From NCBI GenBank assembly GCA_021199975.1, contig JAJQHF010000112.1:1-37457 (forward strand): a stretch of 37,457 bases of DNA, given 5' to 3'. The stretch is from Candidatus Gastranaerophilales bacterium (GTDB lineage Bacteria > Cyanobacteriota > Vampirovibrionia > Gastranaerophilales > Gastranaerophilaceae). The notes under the pieces are model-generated. The model ran no database searches, was not told where the DNA came from, and was given only the letters and a program-made list of their open reading frames with translations. The position numbers were made by a program, and so were the translations under genes. This document shows, piece by piece, positions 28,567 to 34,955 of this stretch. Position 1 is the stretch's first letter. Each line of letters starts with the position of its first letter.

Positions 28567-28764
28567 ATGACAACAAAAGAACAATTTAAAAAAGGAACAG
28601 GCGACTGGGATAAACTATTTGACTTTATGGACAAAAACAATTTTACCTGCTTAGACTTTCTGCTATGTATATGTTCAAATCTGAAGAACGAACCGGAAAA
28701 CGAATTTAAAACAGAAATAAAGCTGAGAGGTACTAAGTTCAAAATTGAGATAAACAAGGAGTAA
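28567..28764 (+). CDS. 65-aa protein, unknown
   Basis: ATG 28567 with GAAGGAG about 14 bases ahead. The frame is open back to a TTG at 28486 but that part lies within the previous gene and lacks a ribosome site. Product MTTKEQFKKGTGDWDKLFDF, then NNFTCLDFLLCICSN and a beta end (TEIKLRGTKFKIEINKE). No family recognised. Early operon. Confidence 0.55.
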   Translation: MTTKEQFKKGTGDWDKLFDFMDKNNFTCLDFLLCICSNLKNEPENEFKTEIKLRGTKFKIEINKE

Positions 28765-28770
28765 AAACAA

Positions 28771-28983
28771 ATGATTAAAGGTGATTTGATACAAGATTTA
28801 GAGGCTTTAAAGGAAGAGTATACCTATAGAATGAGCCAAATAAGCAGTAAAACATACAAAAAAGGCTATACACGCAGACGGGCTGAAATTAGGTATGGAT
28901 ATTACGAAACTGCATATAAACAGCTTAAAAACTTGTTAAAAGCAATTGCACTTAAAAAGATTGAGGTAAAAACTGATGAATAA
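28771..28983 (+). CDS. 70-aa basic helical protein, unknown
   Basis: ATG 28771, AAGGAG ahead. Product highly basic and Tyr-rich (EEYTYRMSQISSKTYKKGYT, RRRAEIRYGYYETAYKQLKN). Might bind nucleic acid. Its end overlaps the next start by eight bases. No family recognised. Confidence 0.6.
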   Translation: MIKGDLIQDLEALKEEYTYRMSQISSKTYKKGYTRRRAEIRYGYYETAYKQLKNLLKAIALKKIEVKTDE

Positions 28984-29164
28984 AAATTACAGAGAGAGAA
29001 ACAGAAAAAATCTTAAAGATTTTATAGTTTTAATAATAATTTTAATAATATCAATAGTATTAATAATATGTGGAATACTTAAACCAGATGATTGTTCCTG
29101 CAAAAAACAAACAGAGGCTACTAATTGTAACTGTGAATACAGTATAGAGAGAGGTGGAAAATGA
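28976..29164 (+). CDS. 62-aa single-span membrane protein with Cys-rich tail
   Basis: ATG 28976 lies in the previous gene. A basic start (NKNYRERNRKNLKDF) is followed by one long hydrophobic segment (IVLIIILIISIVLIICGIL) and a short tail with CSCKK and CNCEY. By the positive-inside rule the Cys-rich tail is outside the cytoplasm. Stop overlaps the ATG of the YopX gene (29161). Function unknown; may belong to early takeover of the envelope. Confidence 0.6.
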   Translation: MNKNYRERNRKNLKDFIVLIIILIISIVLIICGILKPDDCSCKKQTEATNCNCEYSIERGGK

Positions 29165-29550
29165 ACGACAGATTTAAATTTAGAGCTTATAATACTGAGA
29201 GCAAAAGAATATACGATGTAAGAGAATTGGGTTTTATGCGTGACACTTTGGAACTGGTGGATATTTGCCTGGAAAAACCTAATAATGATGCTTATGGAAT
29301 AGAAATAGAAAGTGTCGAAGAATATATTCTTATGCAATGCACAGGGCTAAAAGACAAAAACGGCAAGCTGATTTTTGAGGGGGATATATTACAAGACGGT
29401 GTCGGTAATACTTTTGAGATTGCATTTATAAAGTATTGTAATTATATTCGTGAAACAAAAAGACATTATTGGTTGAAATTTGATGAAAGGCATACGAGTT
29501 ACGAAATAATCGGCAATATCTATGAAAACCCCGAACTATTGGAAACATAA
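29161..29550 (+). CDS. YopX family protein
   Basis: 129 aa with the YopX family signature: N-terminal RFKFRAYNTESKRIYDV, middle YILMQCTGLKDKNGKLIFEG and DILQDG, and C-terminal YEIIGNIYENPELLE. YopX proteins are widespread in phages; the role is unknown (the founding member is from SPbeta). Small beta-barrel-like fold. Overlaps the previous gene by four bases, in the early operon with other accessory replication/takeover genes. Confidence 0.85.
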   Translation: MNDRFKFRAYNTESKRIYDVRELGFMRDTLELVDICLEKPNNDAYGIEIESVEEYILMQCTGLKDKNGKLIFEGDILQDGVGNTFEIAFIKYCNYIRETKRHYWLKFDERHTSYEIIGNIYENPELLET

Positions 29551-29552
29551 CA

Positions 29553-29867
29553 ATGAATAATAATGAGCTTTTAATGTTGGAAAACATAGCAATAGAAATC
29601 AGACCAAACAATGACAAATTAACCTTAAAAGAACTGGTTGAGTTATACGGCAAAGACTATATCCCGCCCTATTTTATGCAAAACTACGGTAAAATTTACC
29701 CTTGCAGTGAATTTTTTAAAAATAAGTTTATCGAGCTAGATAAATCAATAGGTGAAAAAATAAAAGCAATCAAAGAAAAATCAAAAAATGTTCCTGATGA
29801 TTGTTCCCGGAGTTGGAAAAACAAGCAAAAAAGATATGACAAAATCCTTACAAAACAAATAATATAA
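29553..29867 (+). CDS. 104-aa protein, unknown
   Basis: ATG 29553, two bases after the YopX stop. Product with LTLKELVELYGKDYIPPYFM, then Lys-rich helices (SIGEKIKAIKEKSKNVPDDC), and a basic end. 'LVELYGKDY' may be a small HTH or scaffold; no family recognised. Early operon. Confidence 0.55.
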   Translation: MNNNELLMLENIAIEIRPNNDKLTLKELVELYGKDYIPPYFMQNYGKIYPCSEFFKNKFIELDKSIGEKIKAIKEKSKNVPDDCSRSWKNKQKRYDKILTKQII

Positions 29868-29885
29868 AAAACTATTGGAGTAAAA

Positions 29886-30578
29886 ATGAGCAAAACAAAA
29901 ATACAATGGACTAATGAAACGTGGAATCCAATTACAGGGTGTACAAAATATTCAGACGGCTGTCAAAATTGTTACGCTGAAAAAATGCACAAACGCTTAA
30001 CAGCTATGAGACAAGAGAAATATAAAGAACCTTTTAATAAAGTGATTTTTCACGCCGAAGAATTAACACGCAAATTTGGCAAAAAAACTAAAATGATTTT
30101 TGTCAATTCAATGAGCGATACATTTCATAAAGACGTTACAGATTTAAAAATTCAGCTAATTCTGGACGAATGTTACTTTAACGATCCGCATATTTTTCAG
30201 ATATTAACAAAAAGAGCCGAAAGACTGCCCAATTTTGAATATCCTGCTAATGTATGGCTCGGTGTAACGGTTGAAATGGCAAAATATAAAAGCCGCATGG
30301 ACTATCTAAAACAAACCAATGCAAAAATTAAATTTTTAAGTTGTGAACCCTTGTTAGAAGATTTAGGGGAATTAGATTTGACGAGGATTGATTGGGTAAT
30401 AGTTGGCGGTGAATCGGGTAAAAATGCCCGTCCTTGTCATCCCGATTGGGTTCGTAATATTAAAAGACAATGCGAAGAGCAAAAAGTCCCATTCTTTTTT
30501 AAGCAATGGGGCGGCGTAAACAAGAAAAAAACAGGCTGTTTGTTAGACGGAAGAGAATATAAAGAAATGCCAAAATAA
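29886..30578 (+). CDS. DUF5131 (phage Gp37/Gp68) family protein
   Basis: 230 aa. IQWTNETWNPITGCTKYSDG followed by CQNCYAEKM gives Cys19, Cys26 and Cys29; then MIFVNSMSDTFHKDV, FQILTKRAERLP, NVWLGVTVE, KIKFLSCEPLLEDLG, WVIVGGESGKNARPCHPDWV and VPFFFKQWGG, all hallmark blocks of the family. The barrel-like fold and clustered cysteines resemble radical-SAM enzymes (spore photoproduct lyase relatives), so an iron-sulphur, radical-type activity on nucleic acid or nucleotide has been suspected, but the substrate is not known to me. Start with TTGGAG ahead of ATG 29886. Confidence 0.85.
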   Translation: MSKTKIQWTNETWNPITGCTKYSDGCQNCYAEKMHKRLTAMRQEKYKEPFNKVIFHAEELTRKFGKKTKMIFVNSMSDTFHKDVTDLKIQLILDECYFNDPHIFQILTKRAERLPNFEYPANVWLGVTVEMAKYKSRMDYLKQTNAKIKFLSCEPLLEDLGELDLTRIDWVIVGGESGKNARPCHPDWVRNIKRQCEEQKVPFFFKQWGGVNKKKTGCLLDGREYKEMPK

Positions 30579-30590
30579 AAGGAATAAAAA

Positions 30591-30818
30591 ATGAATAATG
30601 AAATTGAAAATATAAAACAACGTGCAAAAGAGAGAATTGAGATACAAGATAAAATAATACAAGAATTAGAGGAGAATAATTTTAGCAGTCTAAAAGTATT
30701 TTTTGAACTTGTCAAAGAGAATATAAAATATGTAGTTTATAATGAAACATCTGTTTCAAAAGAGAAAAGAAATAATTTAATTAAAAATTTCATTAAAGGA
30801 GTAAAACAATGGGAATAA
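30591..30818 (+). CDS. 75-aa charged helical protein, unknown
   Basis: ATG 30591, AAAGGAAT ahead, 12 bp after DUF5131. Helical throughout (NEIENIKQRAKERIEIQDKI, FSSLKVFFELVKENIKYVVY) with a basic end. Overlaps the zinc-binding gene by 10 bp. No family recognised. Confidence 0.55.
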   Translation: MNNEIENIKQRAKERIEIQDKIIQELEENNFSSLKVFFELVKENIKYVVYNETSVSKEKRNNLIKNFIKGVKQWE

Positions 30819-31129
30819 ACTATTATCTAAAAACTGACTTTTGCCCTTGCTGTGGTAAACCTAAAACTACAATACACCTTGGAAAAGCCTCATGCGGTCA
30901 TAGGTTCTTGTTTGAATATCAAAACGGATTAAAAAGCATTAAAGATTTAAAAAAGCTATTAAAAAAAGGGATCATAAAAAATGAATATGAAAAACAAATA
31001 TCAGAAACCGAGTTTTTAATTATGGTAGAAGAAAAGCAACAGCAGCCGCCAATTGAAGAAGATAGACCGGGGTTTTTAACAATAGACGGATATGAATTTT
31101 TAGAAGCAGACGCTTACGAATTTAGTTAA
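30809..31129 (+). CDS. zinc-ribbon-like phage protein
   Basis: 106 aa. MGINYYLKTDFCPCCGKPKT with IHLGKASCGHRFLFEYQNG. The start MGINYYL plus CPCCG and a later C-G-H form a conserved phage type in which C12, C15 (CPCC) and C29/H31 could hold a zinc. The second half is charged and Glu/Gln-rich (EEKQQQPPIEEDRPGFLTID). Last gene of the rightward early operon. Function unknown. Confidence 0.65.
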   Translation: MGINYYLKTDFCPCCGKPKTTIHLGKASCGHRFLFEYQNGLKSIKDLKKLLKKGIIKNEYEKQISETEFLIMVEEKQQQPPIEEDRPGFLTIDGYEFLEADAYEFS

Positions 31130-31308
31130 ACTTTTTTATCTTATCTTTATTTTATTTTAATATACAATTACACGCTTCAGAATGCGTTTTATCGAACGTT
31201 TTTTATCTTGTATGATAATTTATACCTCCTTTGTTTTTTAACGGTTTTATTACATAATCAATGTTATGTATATATATTGTTAAGAAATATTAAGTGTACA
31301 AAATGTAC

Positions 31309-31659
31309 TTATAATCCCATTCTTTTTTCAAGAGTTTTTTGGAAAGATAATAACTTGTCTTTTTCAAGTTCTTTTCTAAAACAAGTAGTAAAATATGCCC
31401 CGGGAACTCTAACGCAATTATCCTTGCAAAGGTTCATTACACGCCATGCAGCAGCAGGATTTTTTTTAATAACCGCTCTAGGATTAAAAACTCTCCACTC
31501 TGTTAACTGATTAACCAAATACCACCAGTCGGATTTTGATAATCTGTTTTCACTGCTATCATGACATATAATAGGGGTATTTATACCTTCATGACATAGT
31601 TCATTACATGTCATGTCATGAATCATGTCATGATTGATAACTAAACTTGTTTTTTTCAT
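31309..31659 (-). CDS. 116-aa protein with operator-like repeats in its 5' end
   Basis: The leftward frame is chosen over an overlapping rightward one (31208-31510) because it has a clean AAGGAG seven bases before ATG 31659 and a normal composition. Residues 1-35 are His/Asp/Met/Cys-rich (INHDMIHDMTCNELCHEGIN), the rest reads KSDWWYLVNQLTEWRVFNPR, AVIKKNPAAAWRVMNLCKDN and so on, probably globular. Four copies of CATG(A/T)CAT lie within the first 100 bp of the gene. It stands between the early operon and the 31693 promoter, reading leftward. No family recognised. Confidence 0.6.
   Translation of the reverse strand: MKKTSLVINHDMIHDMTCNELCHEGINTPIICHDSSENRLSKSDWWYLVNQLTEWRVFNPRAVIKKNPAAAWRVMNLCKDNCVRVPGAYFTTCFRKELEKDKLLSFQKTLEKRMGL
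31559..31633. repeat. CATGWCAT repeats (operator-like)
   Basis: TCATGACATA at 31559, TCATGACATAG at 31589, and two copies of the 11-bp palindrome TCATGTCATGA at 31611 and 31623, spaced 12 bp (about one helical turn). A related TCATGACC is in the leader of the next gene (31799). Spacing and symmetry suggest binding sites of a regulator, perhaps of the gene they lie in. Confidence 0.45.
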
Positions 31660-31692
31660 TTTCCAATCTCCTTATTTTTTCGTAACTTAAAC

Positions 31693-31721
31693 TTGACCTA
31701 TGAACAAAAACAAGCTATAAT
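31693..31721 (+). promoter_or_regulatory. near-consensus rightward promoter
   Basis: TTGACC, exactly 17 bases, TATAAT. Drives the 31918 gene with a leader of about 190 nt. About 35 bp behind the start codon of the leftward gene at 31309-31659, so this 258-bp gap is a divergent control region. Confidence 0.75.
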
Positions 31722-31742
31722 CATTTTGTAGTATAATTATTT

Positions 31743-31780
31743 GCTTTGGGTTTGTTTTTTGCTCAAGGCTTTTTATTTTT
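31743..31780 (+). terminator. early attenuator in the leader
   Basis: GCTTTGGG pairs with CTCAAGGC (eight pairs, two G-U) around an 11-base loop, followed by TTTTTATTTTT. It lies only about 15 nt after the predicted start of transcription, so most transcripts may stop here unless the hairpin is prevented. Confidence 0.5.
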
Positions 31781-31788
31781 TATTAACT

Positions 31789-31866
31789 CTTGTAAAAGTT
31801 CATGACCTTTTACTTTTCTCATGTTACCGAGCATGGTAGCATGCTGTCAAGGAAGTAATTTACAAG
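31789..31866 (+). promoter_or_regulatory. structured leader with mutually exclusive pairings
   Basis: Outer arms CTTGTAAA (31789-31796) and TTTACAAG (31859-31866), then TTACTT (31810-31815) and AAGTAA (31853-31858), enclose the hairpin AGCATG-GTAG-CATGCT (31830-31845). But GTAAAAG (31792-31798) can instead pair with CTTTTAC (31807-31813), which breaks both outer stems. Two competing folds in a 5' leader are typical of a regulatory switch. The 15 bases GCATGGTAGCATGCT also occur at 17092-17106. Confidence 0.5.
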
Positions 31867-31917
31867 TTATTTTATTTATTTTAACTGTATTTTACCGTTA
31901 AATAAGAGGGTGAAAAA

Positions 31918-32580
31918 GTGGAAAAAAAGTTATCGGTTTCAGAATTCGCAGAACTTGCAGGCACTACAGCAAAAACAATTTATCAAAGAATATTAAATAA
32001 CAGTGAATTACCCGAAAATGAACAGTTAAATACTGTAAAAGAAAAAATAAAAGGTCGTGAAGTAACTGTTATTATTACTGATTACCAACAAATTGAATTA
32101 TACAAAAATTTATACGGTAAAGAACCTGTTAATAACCTACAATATGAAGATATATTAACAGATAATAACATTTCAGATACCGAAATTAACGGTAACATAC
32201 AAGTGAAAAATAATAATAACAATGATTTTGATAATGACATTGTAGATAAGATATTAACTATTAATGACAAATATAATAACCGTCTTGAACTGGTATATAA
32301 CGAGTTAAAAACCGCAAATAACGAGTTAGCGGAAGTTAAAAGCAAGCAATTATTACTAGAAGATAAAGCAAGTCGAGAAGGCTTGTATTTAAACGAAATT
32401 AACACCTTAAAAAAAGATTATAATAAGTTATCAAACATAAACAAACTGTTAATAACTGTAATCATATTACTTTTAACTGTAATTATAATTGCAATTACCT
32501 ATTTTATAACCGTAAATTACATTTCAAAAAATGTTAATAACGAGTTAAAAACAGTTATAGAAAATGTAGAAAACAAATAA
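31918..32580 (+). CDS. HTH / coiled-coil / C-terminal membrane anchor protein
   Basis: 220 aa from GTG 31918 (GAGGG ahead). Residues 1-65 are a MerR-like/excisionase-like HTH (KLSVSEFAELAGTTAKTIYQ, VTVIITDYQQIELYKNLYGK). An Asn/Asp-rich linker follows (VKNNNNNDFDNDIVD), then a coiled coil (about 115-165), and a strong transmembrane segment (LLITVIILLLTVIIIAITYF) at about 178-200 with a short tail. A DNA-binding head on a membrane-anchored stalk could tether DNA to the membrane for replication or partition, or act as a membrane-bound transcription regulator. It forms its own unit with structured 5' and 3' regions. Confidence 0.7.
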   Translation: MEKKLSVSEFAELAGTTAKTIYQRILNNSELPENEQLNTVKEKIKGREVTVIITDYQQIELYKNLYGKEPVNNLQYEDILTDNNISDTEINGNIQVKNNNNNDFDNDIVDKILTINDKYNNRLELVYNELKTANNELAEVKSKQLLLEDKASREGLYLNEINTLKKDYNKLSNINKLLITVIILLLTVIIIAITYFITVNYISKNVNNELKTVIENVENK

Positions 32581-32581
32581 A

Positions 32582-32617
32582 AAAGACCAATTCGAGTATG
32601 TGCTCGATATGGTCTTT
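32582..32617. terminator. two-way terminator between convergent units
   Basis: AAAGACCA/TGGTCTTT (8 bp) and an inner TCGAG/CTCGA stem with a TATGTG loop. On the minus strand it is followed by an uninterrupted T-run (TTTTTT), so it ends the late leftward transcript; on the plus strand it closes the 31918 message, with a shorter T-run. Confidence 0.85.
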
Positions 32618-32641
32618 AATCCCTGAATTTAAATGAAAACA

Positions 32642-32722
32642 GATTAGCTCCAAGAGCAAAGGCATTCTAAACTTTATGTCTACTCTCATTCGAGAACCCA
32701 GCTTTTATAGGAGTTAATCCGC
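32642..32722. ncRNA. structured intergenic element, strand unclear
   Basis: GATTAGCTCC (32642-32651) and GGAGTTAATC (32711-32720 approximately) form a 10-pair closing stem on the plus strand (one G-U), which would be an A-C mismatch on the minus strand; inside is a TCTC-ATTC-GAGA hairpin. On the minus strand a TATAAT (32736-32731) is ideally placed to start a roughly 145-nt RNA that ends at the terminator above. Either a 3' element of the 31918 message or a small leftward RNA. The rest of the 345-bp gap (32740-32925) holds a 10-pair hairpin at 32771-32792 (ACATACAAAA/TTTTGTGTGT) and no gene. Confidence 0.4.
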
Positions 32723-32925
32723 TTAATTATATTATAACATATTTATTTAATTATTTGTGCGGTTTTCATTACATACAAAAAATTTTGTGTGTAAAAATTT
32801 ATTAAAATTTATTCACACTGTCTTGTAATTCCTGTTCGCACAGCCCCTGTAACCTCATTTTATAAGACTGCGGCTTATTCCATTCTGTCGGGCTCTGCTG
32901 CTACTTCGAGTTTTGGGCTTTGCCC

Positions 32926-33363
32926 TCACTCTACGGAATTACGCAAAAACAATTCTTTTTCTGCTTTTCTTCTTGCAATAAGCCCCTCAAGTTTAACACC
33001 TTTTGAATATATCCACAAATCAAACTGACCTGCCGCTAAAGGGAAATGCTTATTATTAATGAATTTTAGCATTGTAGATTTTCTAAACGCAACCGAACCT
33101 ACATTGTATATAAAGCTTACAAGTGCATCAAATTGGTTTTGATTTAATTCGACTTTTACATATTTTTCAATTGCATTTTCAGCCGTTTTAACATCCTGTT
33201 TTAGCCAGTTTGTAGCTTGTTCCTTTGTACATGTATCAGTGCTTAACACTCCTGATGTATGACCGTAACCTATAGTCCAAACTCCTGCAGGGCATTTATA
33301 AGCTTTTGTTTTTAATCCCTCGAATTTCTTTATTAAATTTATTCCGTTGTCTGATGTTTTCAT
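32926..33363 (-). CDS. endolysin, GH24 lysozyme (P21 type)
   Basis: 145 aa. The T4/P21 lysozyme motif is clear: E15 (IKKFEGLK), C24 (KCPAGVW) and T30 (WTIGYGHT), that is E-8-C-5-T, the arrangement seen in P21-type enzymes where Cys stands for the Asp of T4 lysozyme. Later come LNQNQFDALVSFIYNVG and LIARRKAEKELFL, also typical. It cuts the MurNAc-GlcNAc bond of peptidoglycan. There is no signal or anchor sequence, so release needs a holin; two small membrane proteins are encoded just upstream. Last gene of the late operon. Confidence 0.95.
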   Translation of the reverse strand: MKTSDNGINLIKKFEGLKTKAYKCPAGVWTIGYGHTSGVLSTDTCTKEQATNWLKQDVKTAENAIEKYVKVELNQNQFDALVSFIYNVGSVAFRKSTMLKFINNKHFPLAAGQFDLWIYSKGVKLEGLIARRKAEKELFLRNSVE

Positions 33364-33379
33364 TTCTCGTCTTTTCTTT

Positions 33380-33649
33380 TTAATTGTTACTGCTGTTTTT
33401 TGTTACAATGGTTATTAACAGATTTTTAACATCTGCTATATCTTGGCGCATTTGCGTTAAATCTTCCTGCAATGACTTATGATTATCCGCATAAATATCT
33501 TTTGACAGATAATTTTTAGCAACATATTCAAGCATTTCAGCCTTTAGGCTTAAAAGTTCACTGGAGCGTGCAAATACTCCTATTTGGATTAATAAAGTTA
33601 TTACAAACACCGCACACGGTGCGAATACAATTATATTATTCATTTCCAT
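33380..33649 (-). CDS. small membrane protein of the lysis cassette (holin/spanin-like)
   Basis: 89 aa. One N-terminal hydrophobic segment (IIVFAPCAVFVITLLIQIGV, about 5-25), then a long helical domain (ELLSLKAEMLEYVAKNYLSK, LQEDLTQMRQDIADVKNLLI) with coiled-coil spacing. An N-terminal anchor plus a periplasmic coiled coil is the build of inner-membrane spanin subunits, but also of some small holins. It is 16 bp upstream of the lysozyme gene and overlaps the next membrane-protein gene by 14 bp. No lipoprotein partner is seen. Confidence 0.6.
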   Translation of the reverse strand: MEMNNIIVFAPCAVFVITLLIQIGVFARSSELLSLKAEMLEYVAKNYLSKDIYADNHKSLQEDLTQMRQDIADVKNLLITIVTKNSSNN

Positions 33650-33884
33650 TTTTATTATTTTCGACGTTTTCTTTTATTAGATAGTTGTTAAGAAAATTAG
33701 AAATTTCACAAAAACAACCGTTCATTTTCATAATTTCTTTGTTTATCTCGTGAATTTCCATATTATTCTCAACATTTTGTTTTTTTAAAATACTCATTTT
33801 AGTTAACCATTTTAAAAATAAGAAATAGATTAAAATAAAATTAATTGAGGTAAATAAAAAGTTAAAAAAATCAAGATCAAACAT
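33636..33884 (-). CDS. small membrane protein of the lysis cassette (holin candidate)
   Basis: 82 aa. One hydrophobic segment (FFNFLFTSINFILIYFLFLK) followed by a polar, Asn/Glu-rich part with two Cys (MNGCFCEIS). First gene behind promoter copy D, then the second membrane protein and the lysozyme: a compact lysis cassette. A class III-like single-span holin is possible; the family is not recognised. Confidence 0.55.
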   Translation of the reverse strand: MFDLDFFNFLFTSINFILIYFLFLKWLTKMSILKKQNVENNMEIHEINKEIMKMNGCFCEISNFLNNYLIKENVENNKNGNE

Positions 33885-33931
33885 ATTTATAAAACCCGCC
33901 CGCTGATTACCGCCTATAATATTATAATATT

Positions 33932-33957
33932 ATTTTATCACGTCTTAAAACGGGCAT
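33932..33957 (-). promoter_or_regulatory. phage-specific extended -10 promoter, copy D (lysis cassette)
   Basis: Minus strand ATGCCCGTTTT, AAGACG, TGA, TAAAAT: the conserved core with a full extended -10 (TGnTAaAAT) at the same spacing as copies A-C. It sits in the 137-bp gap between the 149-aa gene and the lysis genes and points at the holin candidate. Confidence 0.65.
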
Positions 33958-34021
33958 ATTTTTTTTAAAAAACGGAATAAAAAAAAATAAAAGAGAGTAT
34001 ATAAAAAACTCTCCTTTATAC

Positions 34022-34471
34022 TTATTTCTCCATAAAATACTTAATGCGTTTTTTAGCATCACAATAAGCACGTTCGGAGGCTTCACCGGGGTAGTCTTTA
34101 TCTTCTAAATATAATTCAGCCATACTCATAATAATATCGGGGTCTTTAATCTTACTGCCGTAATCAGAATAAAGCATATTAACTATATAAGCATAATCAA
34201 GTTCGGTATAATCTTTTTCGCTTATATCGATACCTGATTTTTTAATAATTTCGTCAACATCCCATTTCGCACCCTTTGAACCGTCAGGATTAACTAAATA
34301 AGATACAGCTTTTTCATAAACTTCTTCATCCTTAAGATGACAGCCGTAATACTGTTCATTAATCATTTTTTCGACTTGTTCCGGGAAATATTCATACATT
34401 TCTTCGACAAAATCGGCAATTTTTTCGGCATCTTTTTTCAAGATACATTTAACTTTTTCTCTTAAGTACAT
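34022..34471 (-). CDS. 149-aa acidic protein, unknown
   Basis: ATG 34471 with AAAGG ahead. Conserved-looking blocks: CILKKDAEKIADFVEEMYEY, FPEQVEKMINEQYYGCHLKD, EEVYEKAVSYLVNPDGSKGA and DIIMSMAELYLEDKDYPGEA. All-helical and acidic. The appearance is that of a conserved protein of gut phages located near the virion-structure end of the operon, but no function is known to me. Could be a virion component or a late regulator. Confidence 0.65.
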   Translation of the reverse strand: MYLREKVKCILKKDAEKIADFVEEMYEYFPEQVEKMINEQYYGCHLKDEEVYEKAVSYLVNPDGSKGAKWDVDEIIKKSGIDISEKDYTELDYAYIVNMLYSDYGSKIKDPDIIMSMAELYLEDKDYPGEASERAYCDAKKRIKYFMEK

Positions 34472-34503
34472 AATTAAACCTTTCTTTACTTACCGGTTAG
34501 TTA

Positions 34504-34848
34504 TTAATTACAGCCGCAAATCGGAAAATTAGCCAATTCTACCCAGGCATTAGTACCGTCATTAACATACCAGCCTTTATATAACTTCCTGCAGGTTAAT
34601 TCATCCGATGTAACGGGTAAATGATATTTGTTATATAAATTTGCACTATTCCCGTTAACAGTAAGGAAAACATTAACGGGGTCACCCGTTACGGTATTTG
34701 AAATATTATCTGATGATTTAATAACAAAACAAAACGGCTGTTTAGATGCTGTATTTGTGCTGTTTGTAACTGCTATTATTAAGCTTGTACCTGCTGTATA
34801 GGTTAAACCCGTAGATATATGAAAATTTTGACAATTATTGCAAGCCAT
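34504..34848 (-). CDS. small beta-rich, Cys-rich virion-type protein
   Basis: 114 aa. It begins MACNNCQNFHISTGLTYTAG and ends NFPICGCN, so pairs of Cys stand at both ends; the middle is beta-rich with a GDPVNVFLTVNGNSANLYNK stretch. A head- or tail-fibre decoration domain is likely from composition and place. Downstream of the homopolymer tract at 34877-34894 within its leader. No family recognised. Confidence 0.6.
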   Translation of the reverse strand: MACNNCQNFHISTGLTYTAGTSLIIAVTNSTNTASKQPFCFVIKSSDNISNTVTGDPVNVFLTVNGNSANLYNKYHLPVTSDELTCRKLYKGWYVNDGTNAWVELANFPICGCN

Positions 34849-34876
34849 TTTTATTATTTCCTTTCTTTTTTATATA

Positions 34877-34894
34877 TTTTTTTTTGGGGGGGGG
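34877..34894. repeat. T9G9 homopolymer pair
   Basis: Nine T are followed directly by nine G (C9A9 on the transcribed strand) 29 bp upstream of the 114-aa gene. The G run continues into TAACGGGG, which pairs with CCCCGTTA at about 34938-34945 (8-bp stem enclosing an A/T-rich loop). Slippage in the tract would change promoter/leader spacing; it may also reflect sequencing error. Confidence 0.6.
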
Positions 34895-34955
34895 TAACGG
34901 GGCTTGAGTTTAAATTAATATAAAATCCAAATCAAACCCCGTTAAAATTAAAATG

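Noticed and set aside
31180-31237. AAAGGAGG-like site on the minus strand (31226-31232) without an ATG
   Set aside because: Only an ATT-initiated 20-codon frame follows; there is no standard start codon, so no gene is claimed.
31208-31510. Rightward 100-aa frame overlapping the leftward 116-aa gene
   Set aside because: No ribosome site and an atypical composition; the leftward frame has AAGGAG at the right distance and a normal protein composition.
32685-32700. GGGTTCTCGAATG on the minus strand, like a tRNA T-arm
   Set aside because: The loop and stem lengths do not fit a T-arm and no acceptor, D or anticodon arms can be drawn around it.
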